Assembly: GCA_049115955.1 (NCBI GenBank) | Contig: JAGDZJ010000018.1 | Location: 62,001 to 126,000, forward strand | DNA length: 64,000 nt | Origin: Salinispirillum sp049115955 | GTDB taxonomy: Bacteria; Pseudomonadota; Gammaproteobacteria; Pseudomonadales; Natronospirillaceae | Direction: 5' to 3' | Notes under the pieces: model-generated | Database searches by the model: none | What the model was told of the DNA's origin: nothing | Seen by the model: the letters and a program-made list of their open reading frames with translations, nothing else | Made by a program: the position numbers and the translations under genes | In this document: piece by piece, positions 52,233-61,702 of the stretch | Layout: each line of letters opens with the position of its first letter | How positions within the stretch are numbered: position 1 is the stretch's first letter

Positions 52233-53481
52233 ATGACACAACAAACGATCGTTTTAGGCGCGGGCATTGTCGGTGTCAGCATCGCATGGCATTTAGCGCA
52301 ACGTGGCCGCCAGGTGCTGTTGTTGGACCGTGGCTTGCCCGGGCAAGAAACATCTTTTGGCAACGCCGGGATCATTCAGCGCGAAGCCATTGCCCCTTAT
52401 GCCTTCCCGCGCGATGTGAAAACCCTCTTGAAGGTATTGCCGAACCGACGCATCGACATTCGCTACCGCCCGACCGGCATGGTGGCCGCAGCAAATCCGT
52501 TGTTCAGCTATTGGTTGAATTCCCTGCCGTACCGTTACCGCAAGATCGTACCGGAATACGGCTCTATCATTGCGCTGTGTACCGACGAGCACGGGCCGAT
52601 GATGGCAGCCTCCGGGGCAGAGCATTTGGTGCAGAAAAAAGGCTGGCTGCAGTTGTATCGCACCCCAAGGCGCATTCGACAAAGCCATGCAAGACGGTGA
52701 ACAGGCTCGCGCTATGGGCGCCGAGTGGGCAGCGCTGTCGCGCGCCGAACTAGAACGGCTACAACCCGGCTTGTCTCCGGCGATCACCGGCGCCATTCAT
52801 TGGCGGAACTCTTGGACCGTACAATCCCCCGGTGACTTGGTGCAAGCCTATGCGCGCCACGCCGAATCGCTGGGCGTAGTCTTTGCCCAAGCAGAGCTCC
52901 AAGGTATTGCGCCCTTTGGCAACGGTTGGCAGGTGACGACAAGCGATGGGCAACACACAGCGGACGAGGTGGTCGTCGCCCTTGGCCCTTGGTCGCAAAA
53001 ATACCTGGCTCCACTGGGTTACGATTTCCCGCTGTTTGTTAAACGCGGCTACCACATGCATTACCACCAGCCCAAGGAACAACACGCCGCTCTGAACTAC
53101 TGGTTGATGGACAGCGAAAAAGGCTACTTGCTGGAACCCATGAAGTACGGCATTCGCCTGACCACTGGTGCCGAGCTTGCTAATTTGGAAGCACCGCCCT
53201 CTTACAGCCAGTTAGACGCCGCCGAACGCGAGGCACGCAAGCTGTTCGATATTGGCGAACGAGCCGACCCGACACCGTGGAAAGGCGCCCGCCCCTGTTT
53301 ACCCGATATGAAACCCATCATTGGCCCGGCACCCAAGCACGAAGGCTTATGGTTGGCTTTCGGGCACGGCCACCAAGGCTTTACCCTGGGCCCGCCAACA
53401 GGACGCTTGTTGGCTGAATTGATGACGGGTGAGCCTACAGCGATTGATATGCAGCCGTTTCGGGCGGAGCGGTTTCGTTAG
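52233..53481 (+). pseudogene. DadA-like FAD-dependent oxidoreductase, frameshifted
   Basis: The N-terminal part (from ATG 52233) has the FAD-binding VLGAGIVGVSIAWHLA motif and GNAGIIQ; the C-terminal part (reading from about 52666) continues with DKAMQDGEQARAMG through GHGHQGFTLGPPTGRL to 53481. The two parts are in different frames. Removing one C from the CCCC run at 52663-52666 restores a continuous protein of about 415 aa (RTQGAFDKAMQ across the join). It would be a D-amino-acid dehydrogenase-like deaminase. It could be a true pseudogene or a base-calling error. It diverges from the MBL hydrolase. Confidence 0.88.
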
Positions 53482-53496
53482 ACTGTTTAGCTATCG

Positions 53497-54630
53497 CTAG
53501 AACACCGTCGACCACAATACGGCTAGGCGCAGAGGGATTTGCGCAAATTCCGTCCCGCTATCGTGCTCGGTCAGTGGCACTTCGAAAGTAGCATCAACTT
53601 GCGTGTTGTTACCCAAGCTGCGACCCACATTGCCGAGCAACAGTGTGTCGGTATCTTGAATATTGTGCAGCAAACCTAAATTCAGGTTCACCAAAGGCGA
53701 CGGAGTAGCGCTGGCGTTCAGTGCCACATAGTGCTGTTTCCCAAGCGTAACCAGCCCTTTCTGAAAGAAATCCGACGTCATATTGGCTGCTTCACCGACC
53801 CCATTATAGTGATACTCCGCGACCACATAGACATCGCGCCAAACCGAACGATCCACACCCAAGGTGATTCGAGCCCCCGACAGCACATCGTCTTGCAGCC
53901 ATGCAGATTCCTGCCAAAGCCCCCAATCACCGGCATAGGTTTGAGTGCTCAAGCCGACGATCCATTGCGCTTGATTGAGTGTTAGAGCCGTGAATTCCGC
54001 AGACACCGTACCCCATTGCTGCGTGGCACGGGCAAACAGCAAGTTATCCTGACCAAAAACCCAGCCCACATCCATTTCACCGGTTAAACCCAGTGGGTTC
54101 CGCCAACGAATAGCATCAACACCGGGCCGATAACTGCGTTCCTGCGCGCCAATGCGCTGTGGCACCACCACATCCAATGGAGAAAATTGCCGAGAAACTC
54201 CCAAGCTGATGGGCTGTCGGCCAGCCGTGAACTCTTGCTCACCCCAATAAAACACCCCATGTAAGGTGTCGAGGTTCTGTTCGATAACCCAATTATCACC
54301 ATCACTACGCCACAGTTCGGCAGGCAAATCCCAAAGGCGGAAATCAGCCCCCATGGACTGGGCATCAGCAATACCGGTGCCCGGCTCGTCCACCAACCGT
54401 ACACGCTGGGCCAAACCATAATGCGCGTTCAGGGTAACACCTGCGGGTGCGGCGTATTGGGTATTCAGCCGTATAAGCGCAGTCTGGTCGACTACCGTCT
54501 GTTCGTTCGGACGCTGCAGTTCACTACCCAAGTTGACATCGACCCAGCTTTCGCTGCTCGCTGGTACAGCCACAAGCAAGGCTGCCAAGGCACAACCCAC
54601 TAGGGGAAAGTTTTTAACCACGACGCTCAT
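53497..54630 (-). CDS. Putative outer-membrane beta-barrel protein of the Lol-like cluster
   Basis: 377 aa. A signal peptide is seen (VGCALAALLVAVPASSES, cut near 27). The rest alternates polar and hydrophobic residues with many aromatic ends of strands and finishes LRLAVLWSTVF, a C-terminal Phe as in outer-membrane barrels. No lipobox or domain that I can name. Its ATG lies 17 bases inside the end of the ATPase gene, so it is co-translated with an ABC transporter whose other parts span the inner membrane and periplasm. It is the last gene of the five-gene unit. Confidence 0.75.
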   Translation of the reverse strand: MSVVVKNFPLVGCALAALLVAVPASSESWVDVNLGSELQRPNEQTVVDQTALIRLNTQYAAPAGVTLNAHYGLAQRVRLVDEPGTGIADAQSMGADFRLWDLPAELWRSDGDNWVIEQNLDTLHGVFYWGEQEFTAGRQPISLGVSRQFSPLDVVVPQRIGAQERSYRPGVDAIRWRNPLGLTGEMDVGWVFGQDNLLFARATQQWGTVSAEFTALTLNQAQWIVGLSTQTYAGDWGLWQESAWLQDDVLSGARITLGVDRSVWRDVYVVAEYHYNGVGEAANMTSDFFQKGLVTLGKQHYVALNASATPSPLVNLNLGLLHNIQDTDTLLLGNVGRSLGNNTQVDATFEVPLTEHDSGTEFAQIPLRLAVLWSTVF

Positions 54631-55312
54631 CCTGTTCTATCCGGCCATCTCGTAACTGCACCAAGCGACTGGCCCGCTCCATGATCATGGGGTCGTGGGT
54701 AGAAAACACGAACGTCATACCTTCCTTTCGGTTCAACTCATGCATCATGTCCAACAGGTCTTTACCGGTTTGGGAATCCAGATTCGCCGTCGGTTCATCG
54801 GCTAAAATAATGTCGGGCTGGCTCACCATAGCCCGTGCCACCGCAACGCGCTGCTGCTGACCACCGGACAACTCTTTCGGGCGTCGATGCGCTTTGCCTT
54901 CCAACCCTACCCGCGCCAACATGGCGTCTACCCGACGCTGGCGTTCTGCTTTGGGTACGCCTTGCAACAGCATGATGTATTCGCAATTCTCTGCAGCGCT
55001 GAGCACGGGAATCAGGTTGTAGGCTTGGAAGATAAAACCGATGTGGTCACGCCGAAAATCGGACAGCTCCTTTCCGCTCATCAGGGAGATGGCCTTGTCG
55101 CTCAGACGAACCTCGCCGGTCGATGGCGTATCCAAGCCGCCCATCAACTGCAACAGGGTCGATTTGCCAGAACCCGAAGGCCCGACAATGGCGGTGAACT
55201 CGCCGGGCTGAATCACCATACTCACATCATCCAGTGCTTTAACCAGCGTGTCTCCCGCCCCGTAATGCTTGCTCAGTTGTCGCGTTTCTATAACCGGTTT
55301 CATTCCAGACAC
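54614..55312 (-). CDS. LolD/MacB-type ABC ATP-binding protein
   Basis: 232 aa. Walker A is GPSGSGKST near 40, the signature LSGGQQQR near 144, and Walker B IILADEPTANLD near 164. The RLSDKAISLM and IGFIFQAYNLIPVLSAAEN segments match the LolD/MacB/FtsE group that drives FtsX-fold permeases without moving substrate through the membrane. It follows the permease genes by three bases and overlaps the barrel gene by 17. Confidence 0.92.
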   Translation of the reverse strand: MSGMKPVIETRQLSKHYGAGDTLVKALDDVSMVIQPGEFTAIVGPSGSGKSTLLQLMGGLDTPSTGEVRLSDKAISLMSGKELSDFRRDHIGFIFQAYNLIPVLSAAENCEYIMLLQGVPKAERQRRVDAMLARVGLEGKAHRRPKELSGGQQQRVAVARAMVSQPDIILADEPTANLDSQTGKDLLDMMHELNRKEGMTFVFSTHDPMIMERASRLVQLRDGRIEQDERRG

Positions 55313-55315
55313 TCC

Positions 55316-56557
55316 TTAAAGGCTTTTATGCAAGGCTTTCGCCGGCAGAATTCGAGCGGCGTACGTTGCGGGGTACAGCGCAGCCACTAAAGTGAGCGCC
55401 ACCACGGCCACCGGGAACACCGTGTACTGCGCGGTCTGCACTTCCGCGCGAATGACCTCAGCCACCGCCACCCCGGAAATCTCCATCGAGCCATAGTCGA
55501 TGCCTACAGCGCCAAACCACAGCGTTCCTCCCCACCCCATCAACATGCCCACCAGCACCGCACCTAAGGCCAACAGCAGGGTTTCGGCCATGATCAAGGC
55601 AAACACACCGCGCCGCCGCGTGCCGACCGCCAGCAACACGCCAATTTCCCAAGTCCGCTCATAGATCGACATAAAGATGCCATTGGTCACACCCAGACCG
55701 GCCAGAATGAACAAGATCACCCCGATGATGGCCATGCTCGAGCCGGTTAGTGCCAACATGCTGGCGAGTTGTGGCATCAAGGTCGTCCAACCTTCGGCAC
55801 GCACATCCGGGCCGCTCAGTTGTTGCCACAACGGTAAATCGGGGTCACTCGCTAAACTGGCGTTCTGCATGTTGAAGGCAATTTCATGCACCCCGTCGCC
55901 AATTGCCAGCATGCTTTGCAGGCGCGGCAACAGGATGAAAACGACCTCTTCATCGAAACCCTTGGCATTAAAATGAAACAACCCGCTGACGCGGAACAAC
56001 TGCTGCTCGGCGCTGTTGTATTCTTGGTTGTGCACCGACACCACAATGCGGTCGCCCAAGCCCACCTCCAACAGCTCGGCTAACCGCCGCCCCATTAAGA
56101 GCTGACCCGTCGGGCCAGAATCCGCCAAATACTCCCCCGCTACCATCACATCGGCCAAGCGCGATACCTGAGCTTCTGCCGCCGGAGCAATACCCATGAC
56201 TTGCACGGCGCGGTTGTCGGCAGCACTGGAAATCATCCCGAAGGCCAAGGCACGCGGTGCGGCGTCGGCGACGGAAGGCTCTCGCACCAAAGACGCCAAC
56301 AGCGGTCCAGGGCTTGCCAGATAGAACGCTTCATCGCGTTCCGCTAAGTAGTCTACATGGTGGATTTGCGCATCGCCCGGAAACATGCGAGTGGCCGAAC
56401 GCACAGTGGCATCGGTAAAGCCCACCACAAACGCATCGGTTAAGATCAGTGCCGCCGTGCTCAATGCAATGATCAGCCCGGTTAACAAGGTGCGCCGCCG
56501 GTTGCGTTGTAGATTGCGCAACGCCAGTTGCCAGTGTTGCGGTTGAAAAATGCCCAT
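55316..56557 (-). CDS. FtsX/LolC-E-like ABC permease, second subunit
   Basis: 413 aa from the ATG at 56557, which shares its A with the stop of the preceding gene (TAATG) and has GAGGG upstream; the frame runs to 56605 but without support. One N-terminal membrane helix (about 24-44) is followed by a ~220-residue periplasmic (MacB-PCD-like) domain and three C-terminal helices (about 275-300, 325-355, 380-400) with SIYERTWEIGVLLAVGTRRR, the FtsX-fold signature. It should form a heterodimer with the neighbouring permease. Confidence 0.9.
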   Translation of the reverse strand: MGIFQPQHWQLALRNLQRNRRRTLLTGLIIALSTAALILTDAFVVGFTDATVRSATRMFPGDAQIHHVDYLAERDEAFYLASPGPLLASLVREPSVADAAPRALAFGMISSAADNRAVQVMGIAPAAEAQVSRLADVMVAGEYLADSGPTGQLLMGRRLAELLEVGLGDRIVVSVHNQEYNSAEQQLFRVSGLFHFNAKGFDEEVVFILLPRLQSMLAIGDGVHEIAFNMQNASLASDPDLPLWQQLSGPDVRAEGWTTLMPQLASMLALTGSSMAIIGVILFILAGLGVTNGIFMSIYERTWEIGVLLAVGTRRRGVFALIMAETLLLALGAVLVGMLMGWGGTLWFGAVGIDYGSMEISGVAVAEVIRAEVQTAQYTVFPVAVVALTLVAALYPATYAARILPAKALHKSL

Positions 56558-57795
56558 TACAAAGCCCTCATGGCATCGACTGGCACCAATCGGCTGGCGC
56601 GCCACGCTGGCAACAGGGAAATCAATATCGCGGCAACAAAGATGATCTGTGCTGGCATAAGGAAAACCGTTAACGACATTTGCCCGCGATAATGACTGAA
56701 CACGATGCCCGAAATATCAATAGGCTCGGCCAGCTCTACGCCAACTAGGGTCATCCACAGGTTCAGCGGGAACGCCAGCAAAAACCCGATACCGCAACCC
56801 AATAAGGCCAGCAGTAAGGTTTCCAGCACGATCAATGAAAATATCCGCTGCGGCGGCGTTCCGATGGCTTTCAATACGCCGAACTCGCCCGTGCGTTCCA
56901 TTACCGACATCAGTACCGTATTGAGCACGCCCACACAGACTAGGAAGATCAAAATGTAACTGGCAAACATCCCGTCTTCTTTGTCTGCCTCCATCAATTC
57001 ATAGAATTCGCGCGCGACTTCCTGCCATGTCGAAACGACCACCGGGTCAGTAAAACCTGCGTTGGTAACCCACGCATCTACCGCCTGTCGTACTTGTGCT
57101 GAGTGCCGATAATCCTCTCCGACCACCAACCATCGGTGCGCTTGTTCGGGCAACACAAAAAACGCCTGTGCGGCTTGCAATGGTATTGCCACCCAGCGAC
57201 TTTCTGCCCCATCGGTGTCGCCGATGATGCCGGTAACCCGATAAAGATCATTCGCCATCGACCCGTCGGCACCTTGCGACAACAGCACGATGTCGTCACC
57301 CACAGATAAATTCAATTGCCGCGCGGTCAATGCGCCGATCATTGCTTCATAGAGGCCATCGGAGGTCAGTTGGTCGGTAAAATAGCGCCCTGCGGTGATT
57401 TTTTCCGCCAGATAAGACAGCTCTGCTTCGCGCTCGGGGATCAAACCTTTCACCTCGACCGGTAAGCTTTTTTCTTCACCATACGCCAAGGCACCGCTTT
57501 CAATGCGTGCCGACACCGCCCGCACCTCGGGCAGCGCAGCCAGACGGCTCAGGCCATCAGCCGACACGGCAAGGGTGCGATACAGATTAGGGCGCTCGAT
57601 GTATCCTGGCGCCGTGAGCTGTACATGCCCGGTGGTGTCGCGGGTGAAATACTGCAACACCTGATCGTAACTGCCCTCGTTCATCGAATACATCACCGAC
57701 ACCAGCAAATACCCACCGGACATACTCAATAAGGTAAGAACCGTGCGCCGCCGATTGCGCAGAATGTTGCGTAAGGCCAGCACCCACATCAACAT
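56557..57795 (-). CDS. FtsX/LolC-E-like ABC permease, first subunit
   Basis: 412 aa. The layout is the same as its neighbour: an N-terminal helix (RNILRNRRRTVLTLLSMSGGYLLV), a periplasmic domain to about 265 and three C-terminal helices with MSVMERTGEFGVLKAIGTPP. The stop overlaps the start of the second permease by one base. It begins 10 bases after the LolA-like gene. The pair with LolD-like ATPase resembles lipoprotein-release (LolCDE) or MacB-type machines rather than an importer. Confidence 0.9.
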   Translation of the reverse strand: MLMWVLALRNILRNRRRTVLTLLSMSGGYLLVSVMYSMNEGSYDQVLQYFTRDTTGHVQLTAPGYIERPNLYRTLAVSADGLSRLAALPEVRAVSARIESGALAYGEEKSLPVEVKGLIPEREAELSYLAEKITAGRYFTDQLTSDGLYEAMIGALTARQLNLSVGDDIVLLSQGADGSMANDLYRVTGIIGDTDGAESRWVAIPLQAAQAFFVLPEQAHRWLVVGEDYRHSAQVRQAVDAWVTNAGFTDPVVVSTWQEVAREFYELMEADKEDGMFASYILIFLVCVGVLNTVLMSVMERTGEFGVLKAIGTPPQRIFSLIVLETLLLALLGCGIGFLLAFPLNLWMTLVGVELAEPIDISGIVFSHYRGQMSLTVFLMPAQIIFVAAILISLLPAWRASRLVPVDAMRAL

Positions 57796-57805
57796 AGTGC
57801 GTCTC

Positions 57806-58543
57806 CTATGGCACGCGCCGTAAATTTTGTAGAGAGAAGAAGGACTCGTCTAAATCCACATCAAACGACAAGGCTTCATAGGTGATACGCGTTACCTGCC
57901 CCGGCTTGTTTACCGGGCGTAACGTCATGGTGGCGGGCAACGTGACTGAGCCGAAGTCCCGGATATCGCTGAATTCCATCACGCGCATCAGCTCGCCCGA
58001 TTCATCGAAATAACGCTGGCTGACCGGCAACAGATCGGACTGTCTCAGGGTGATTTCCATCGCGCCCCACACGGTCACCGTTTGCTCTCGCGGGATCAGA
58101 TGTAAAACGTAGAGATCGCCCTGCTCGTCAAGGCGTACGTCATATTCATCCACCCACGAGGTTTCACGCATCAGGTCATCGTTGGTAAAGTCCGACCCCA
58201 TCCAACTGCCCATCATCATAGACGGCGACACCCGCACGGTACGGTTGACCCGGGGCAGGAAGTTCCACATCTCGCCTTCGCGCTTGAGGGTACTCACACC
58301 ACGATCACGCACGGGCTCCAATACACGAACCAAGGCGTAATCCAACCCCAATGACCATGAGTCTAAGGTGAGCGTGCGTTCGAAATCCGGGGTGACGATG
58401 TGCATTGTCATGCGGGCTTGCGCGGCATCCTGTTGATAGAGCTGATCCATCTGGGTCAGCAAGGCCAAAGCCTTTTCCTGATCGGCCGACACAAATGACA
58501 CTAACAAAGCCAGCAATAGCGTGATGAAGCTGTGCTTACGCAT
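57806..58543 (-). CDS. LolA-like outer-membrane lipoprotein-sorting family protein
   Basis: 245 aa with a signal peptide cut near 20 (LLVSFVSADQ). The mature protein has MWNFLPRVNRTVRVSPSMMM followed by GSWMGSDFTNDDL, diagnostic of the LolA_like (PF17131) family. The fold is a curved beta-sheet with a hydrophobic cavity for lipids or acyl chains. It is the first gene of the five-gene unit and would be the periplasmic carrier. It is not the housekeeping LolA, since the family and context differ. Confidence 0.9.
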   Translation of the reverse strand: MRKHSFITLLLALLVSFVSADQEKALALLTQMDQLYQQDAAQARMTMHIVTPDFERTLTLDSWSLGLDYALVRVLEPVRDRGVSTLKREGEMWNFLPRVNRTVRVSPSMMMGSWMGSDFTNDDLMRETSWVDEYDVRLDEQGDLYVLHLIPREQTVTVWGAMEITLRQSDLLPVSQRYFDESGELMRVMEFSDIRDFGSVTLPATMTLRPVNKPGQVTRITYEALSFDVDLDESFFSLQNLRRVP

Positions 58544-58612
58544 TGGAGTTGCTCCGCCTAGAAACTTAGTTAGATGATAGCAGCCGTACCCCTATTCTGC
58601 GAATGACTTATG

Positions 58613-59218
58613 TCATGCTTTTACCGACCACTTGTCGCGGACTATCCATTCCGCCACCAGTACATTAATGATCCACCCAGCCCCCATCAGCCACGCAGTG
58701 GTCGCGGCGCTCAGCGTGCCAATCATCAACACCCCAAGAGTTAGAGTGAAAACCTGCGTACCCGCCCCCATTGCCAGCGCATAAGCCCGCAGCATCCAAG
58801 CACGGTGCTGCTCAATCTGGCGGCGCATAATGGCCCACACGCCCAATACCAGCGCAACGATCATCCCCGCACTTACGATCAGCCGGAAGAACATCAATAC
58901 TGGCCCATCCGTTTCCGAGACATGAACCACGCTCATCCACAATCCGCTGAAGGCCAACAGCAAGCCACTGAGTACCAGCACGCGCCCTGCCGCGAGGTGC
59001 CAACCTGGGGCCTTGCGTCTCAATGTACTGGAAAACTGGAAGGCACCGACCCAAGCGTAAAGTGATGCCGTAATAATGTGCACCACAACAGGAAATGGCT
59101 GCACAGAGAAGCGCGCATTGACTTCGATAATCTCAATGCCCAACAGCAATTCAACAAGCCGAACTTGCCCGGCAAGCACCGGCACAAACCCCAGCATCAG
59201 CAAGCCAATGATCAGCAA
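58613..59218 (-). CDS. DUF2306 membrane protein
   Basis: 201 aa with about five or six membrane helices. The segments VVVHIITASLYAWVGAFQFS and RKAPGWHLAAGRVLVLSG and the late HRAWMLRAYALAMGA are typical of DUF2306, whose role is unknown. Two conserved His (in HI and WH) may hold a metal or haem. It follows the response regulator gene by 192 bases on the same strand, and such genes often sit next to DesK-type sensor systems. Confidence 0.85.
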   Translation of the reverse strand: MLIIGLLMLGFVPVLAGQVRLVELLLGIEIIEVNARFSVQPFPVVVHIITASLYAWVGAFQFSSTLRRKAPGWHLAAGRVLVLSGLLLAFSGLWMSVVHVSETDGPVLMFFRLIVSAGMIVALVLGVWAIMRRQIEQHRAWMLRAYALAMGAGTQVFTLTLGVLMIGTLSAATTAWLMGAGWIINVLVAEWIVRDKWSVKA

Positions 59219-59410
59219 TACTTCGGACTTTCGTGATGTCGCGTGATGAGTGGTTCGAAATTAGCGAGCGTATCTGAATAAGAAGCTGAGGAGTTAGATA
59301 GTTTCACCTTTCGTGTCCGTCTTTATGGTTTGAACGAACACATCATGGCACTCAAATACCAACGGCACATCGGCCGAACGGACAGAAATCCATCGGCCGA
59401 AAGAATGAGA

Positions 59411-60088
59411 TCAATCCGCTTTTATACGTTCCGTGCGGTACGCCCAGATGGCCAGCTCGACCCGATTACGCACGTTCAATTTTTGCATCAAGCTCGCCAA
59501 ATGTGTTTTCACCGTACTCAGGCTCATGTGCAGCAGCTCGGCGATTTCTTGATTGCTCAGCCCTTGGGCGACCGCGGTTAATACATCTTCTTCACGGGGT
59601 GTTAGCGCCGCGTTGAGCGGTTCTTTTTGTAAGCCTGGCTTCTTCTGATCTGGTGCGTCACCCGCAGCAAAAGTCTGTAACAGCCGACGTGTGATGCCGG
59701 GCGCAATCATCGCTTCACCGTTTGCTGCGGCGTGCACGGTTTGCGTTAACAATTCGATACCGGCGTCTTTCAGCAGAAACCCGCGCGCGCCCGCCTTTAA
59801 CGCGCTGTAGACGTATTCATCCAAGTCGAAGGTCGTGATAATGACTACCGCTATTGGATGCTCCACATCGGGGCCAGCCAAACGACGCGTGGCTTCAATG
59901 CCATCCATCACCGGCATACGAATATCCATCAAACACACATCGGGCCGGTGTTCTTGCGCCAGTGCAACGGCTTCGGCTCCGTTGCTGGCTTGCGCCACCA
60001 CTGTTATGCCCGGTTGCGCATTCAACATCGTACTGAGTCCAGCCAGAATCAACGGTTGGTCGTCAGCGAGCAGTACCCTGATGTTCAT
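59411..60088 (-). CDS. NarL/LuxR-family response regulator
   Basis: 225 aa. Receiver domain with LLADDQP and phosphoacceptor Asp55 (CLMDIRMPV), then a LuxR helix-turn-helix (LTPREEDVLTAVAQGLSNQEIA, STVKTHLASLMQKL). Its ATG overlaps the kinase stop by four bases, so the two are a cognate pair. The targets may include the neighbouring DUF2306 gene. Confidence 0.94.
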   Translation of the reverse strand: MNIRVLLADDQPLILAGLSTMLNAQPGITVVAQASNGAEAVALAQEHRPDVCLMDIRMPVMDGIEATRRLAGPDVEHPIAVVIITTFDLDEYVYSALKAGARGFLLKDAGIELLTQTVHAAANGEAMIAPGITRRLLQTFAAGDAPDQKKPGLQKEPLNAALTPREEDVLTAVAQGLSNQEIAELLHMSLSTVKTHLASLMQKLNVRNRVELAIWAYRTERIKAD

Positions 60089-61233
60089 CCCTGATCCTCA
60101 TATCGGGGCAGTTCAACGGTTACTTGCCAACCGCCCTCCGTGCGCCATCCGGCGTGAAATGTACCGCCAAGCAGCGAAGCGCGTTCGGCCATGCCCACCA
60201 AACCATATCCCGTTCCCGATTTAAAGGAATCTGCTAAGGAACGAGCGGTGCCGTCATCGGTAATTTGCAGGCGCACCGACTGTGTTGTACCGGTCAGGGT
60301 CACCACAATCTTGCTCGCATCTCGGGCATGGCGTTGTGCATTAGTGATGGACTCCTGTGCCAAGCGATACAGCGCCGCCGACACTGCCGGTGAAACGTCG
60401 TCCACGTCGCCTGAATAGGACACACTGACAGGGACCTTGTGTGCTGAAGCATCATCCTCGGCCAGCCGGGCAATATCTGACACCTGTGGCTGCGGCGCCC
60501 AATCAGGCTGGCCATCGTGCCGTAATGCTCGGACCACTGAACGCAACTCGGACAATGCCTGACGTGACGTGGTTTCAATAGTGGTCAGTGCCGCCAGCGC
60601 CGCATCCGGTTGTTGATGGGCCACCGCCAAGCCAGCCTGCGCCTGCACAGCAATCGCCGAGACATAGTGCGCTACTGAATCATGAATTTCACGCGCCAAC
60701 TGTGTTCGCTCACGCATCTTAAACTGCTCCAACTGCTGCACAGCCGCACGTTCACGGAACCGCACCACCGCGCCTATCAGCGCCGGAATTAAAAACACCA
60801 AAAGGCCAGCGACATGCTCCGCTAGGTTGCCCCAATCAGAAGCATGCCAAAAGGCATAACTGACGACGGCAATGCCCAAGCCAAGAATTATGTGGCTACC
60901 TGACGCTCGGCGCACCAGCGCGTACGGTAATATGAGCACATACACCTGCGTCATCATGCCATCCGACACGATGCCATTAGCACGAGCAACCCAATCCAAC
61001 AGTTGAAGACTTTCAAAGGTTATTAGAAGAGTCAGCATTGGGTGAGAATGACGCCAAAACAGGCCGAACAGCAGCACTACCGTAACCACAGTTGGCACAA
61101 GCCGCCATTCGAGATCGGGCCGCCAGATACCTTCCGCCACGGCTACCAGTGCAAGGCCCAACACCAATAGCCAATGCCGCCACCGAGGTATGACCGGTGG
61201 CGGCAAAGCAGGTTCGTGCCAGAGGGAGCGCAT
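60085..61233 (-). CDS. DesK-type sensor histidine kinase
   Basis: 382 aa. Four or five membrane helices lie in residues ~18-155. A HisKA_3 domain follows with the phosphorylated His184 in EIHDSVAHYVSAIAVQ, then an HATPase domain (ITNAQRHARDAS, GYGLVGMAERASLLGG). This is the NarL-partner class of kinase. No extracytoplasmic sensor domain is seen, so it probably senses a membrane state or drug. It starts 10 bases after the glyoxalase-like gene. Confidence 0.93.
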   Translation of the reverse strand: MRSLWHEPALPPPVIPRWRHWLLVLGLALVAVAEGIWRPDLEWRLVPTVVTVVLLFGLFWRHSHPMLTLLITFESLQLLDWVARANGIVSDGMMTQVYVLILPYALVRRASGSHIILGLGIAVVSYAFWHASDWGNLAEHVAGLLVFLIPALIGAVVRFRERAAVQQLEQFKMRERTQLAREIHDSVAHYVSAIAVQAQAGLAVAHQQPDAALAALTTIETTSRQALSELRSVVRALRHDGQPDWAPQPQVSDIARLAEDDASAHKVPVSVSYSGDVDDVSPAVSAALYRLAQESITNAQRHARDASKIVVTLTGTTQSVRLQITDDGTARSLADSFKSGTGYGLVGMAERASLLGGTFHAGWRTEGGWQVTVELPRYEDQG

Positions 61234-61243
61234 GCGTCAGCTC

Positions 61244-61657
61244 TTACTCATTGTACTGAGCCGCAAATTCGGCAGACGGCGGGATCACTTTGATCACGTC
61301 AATGAGCACACCGTTTGGATCGGCGGTAATAAAGTGTCGCTGGCCAAAATCCTCAGAGCGAATATCCAAGTGAATGGGAAGATTAGCGCGTTGTATGCGG
61401 GAGTATTCGGCATCCACGTCATCCACCTCAAAGTTCAGAATAAGCCCACCCGACATCGCCTGACGGAAGCCCTCGGGAACGGTATCGTGCGTGGCATTGA
61501 GTATGGCCAGCTCGAACAATGGTTCTTCAGCCGCTCTCAAGCTCACGTACCAGTCGGTATCGAACACCACCTCGAAACCAAAATGTTCAGTGTAGAATGC
61601 CTTAGAACCCGCGACGTCATGCGTCATGATAACTGGATAAAAACCGTTGAATTTCAT
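61244..61657 (-). CDS. VOC/glyoxalase-fold protein
   Basis: 137 aa from the ATG at 61657, with GAGG eight bases upstream; a GTG at 61666 is possible. It shows the paired beta-alpha-beta modules of the VOC superfamily (VIMTHDVAGSKAFYTEHFGFEV, then GGLILNFEVDDVDAEY, and HFITADPNGVLIDVIK). Members include resistance proteins and glyoxalases; activity here is unknown. It lies between an araC-type gene and the DesK-type kinase in one run. Confidence 0.85.
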   Translation of the reverse strand: MKFNGFYPVIMTHDVAGSKAFYTEHFGFEVVFDTDWYVSLRAAEEPLFELAILNATHDTVPEGFRQAMSGGLILNFEVDDVDAEYSRIQRANLPIHLDIRSEDFGQRHFITADPNGVLIDVIKVIPPSAEFAAQYNE

Positions 61658-61702
61658 ATTAAGCACCTCAGGTTATTGTGAAGCACCATAATGGTCAACG
61701 TG

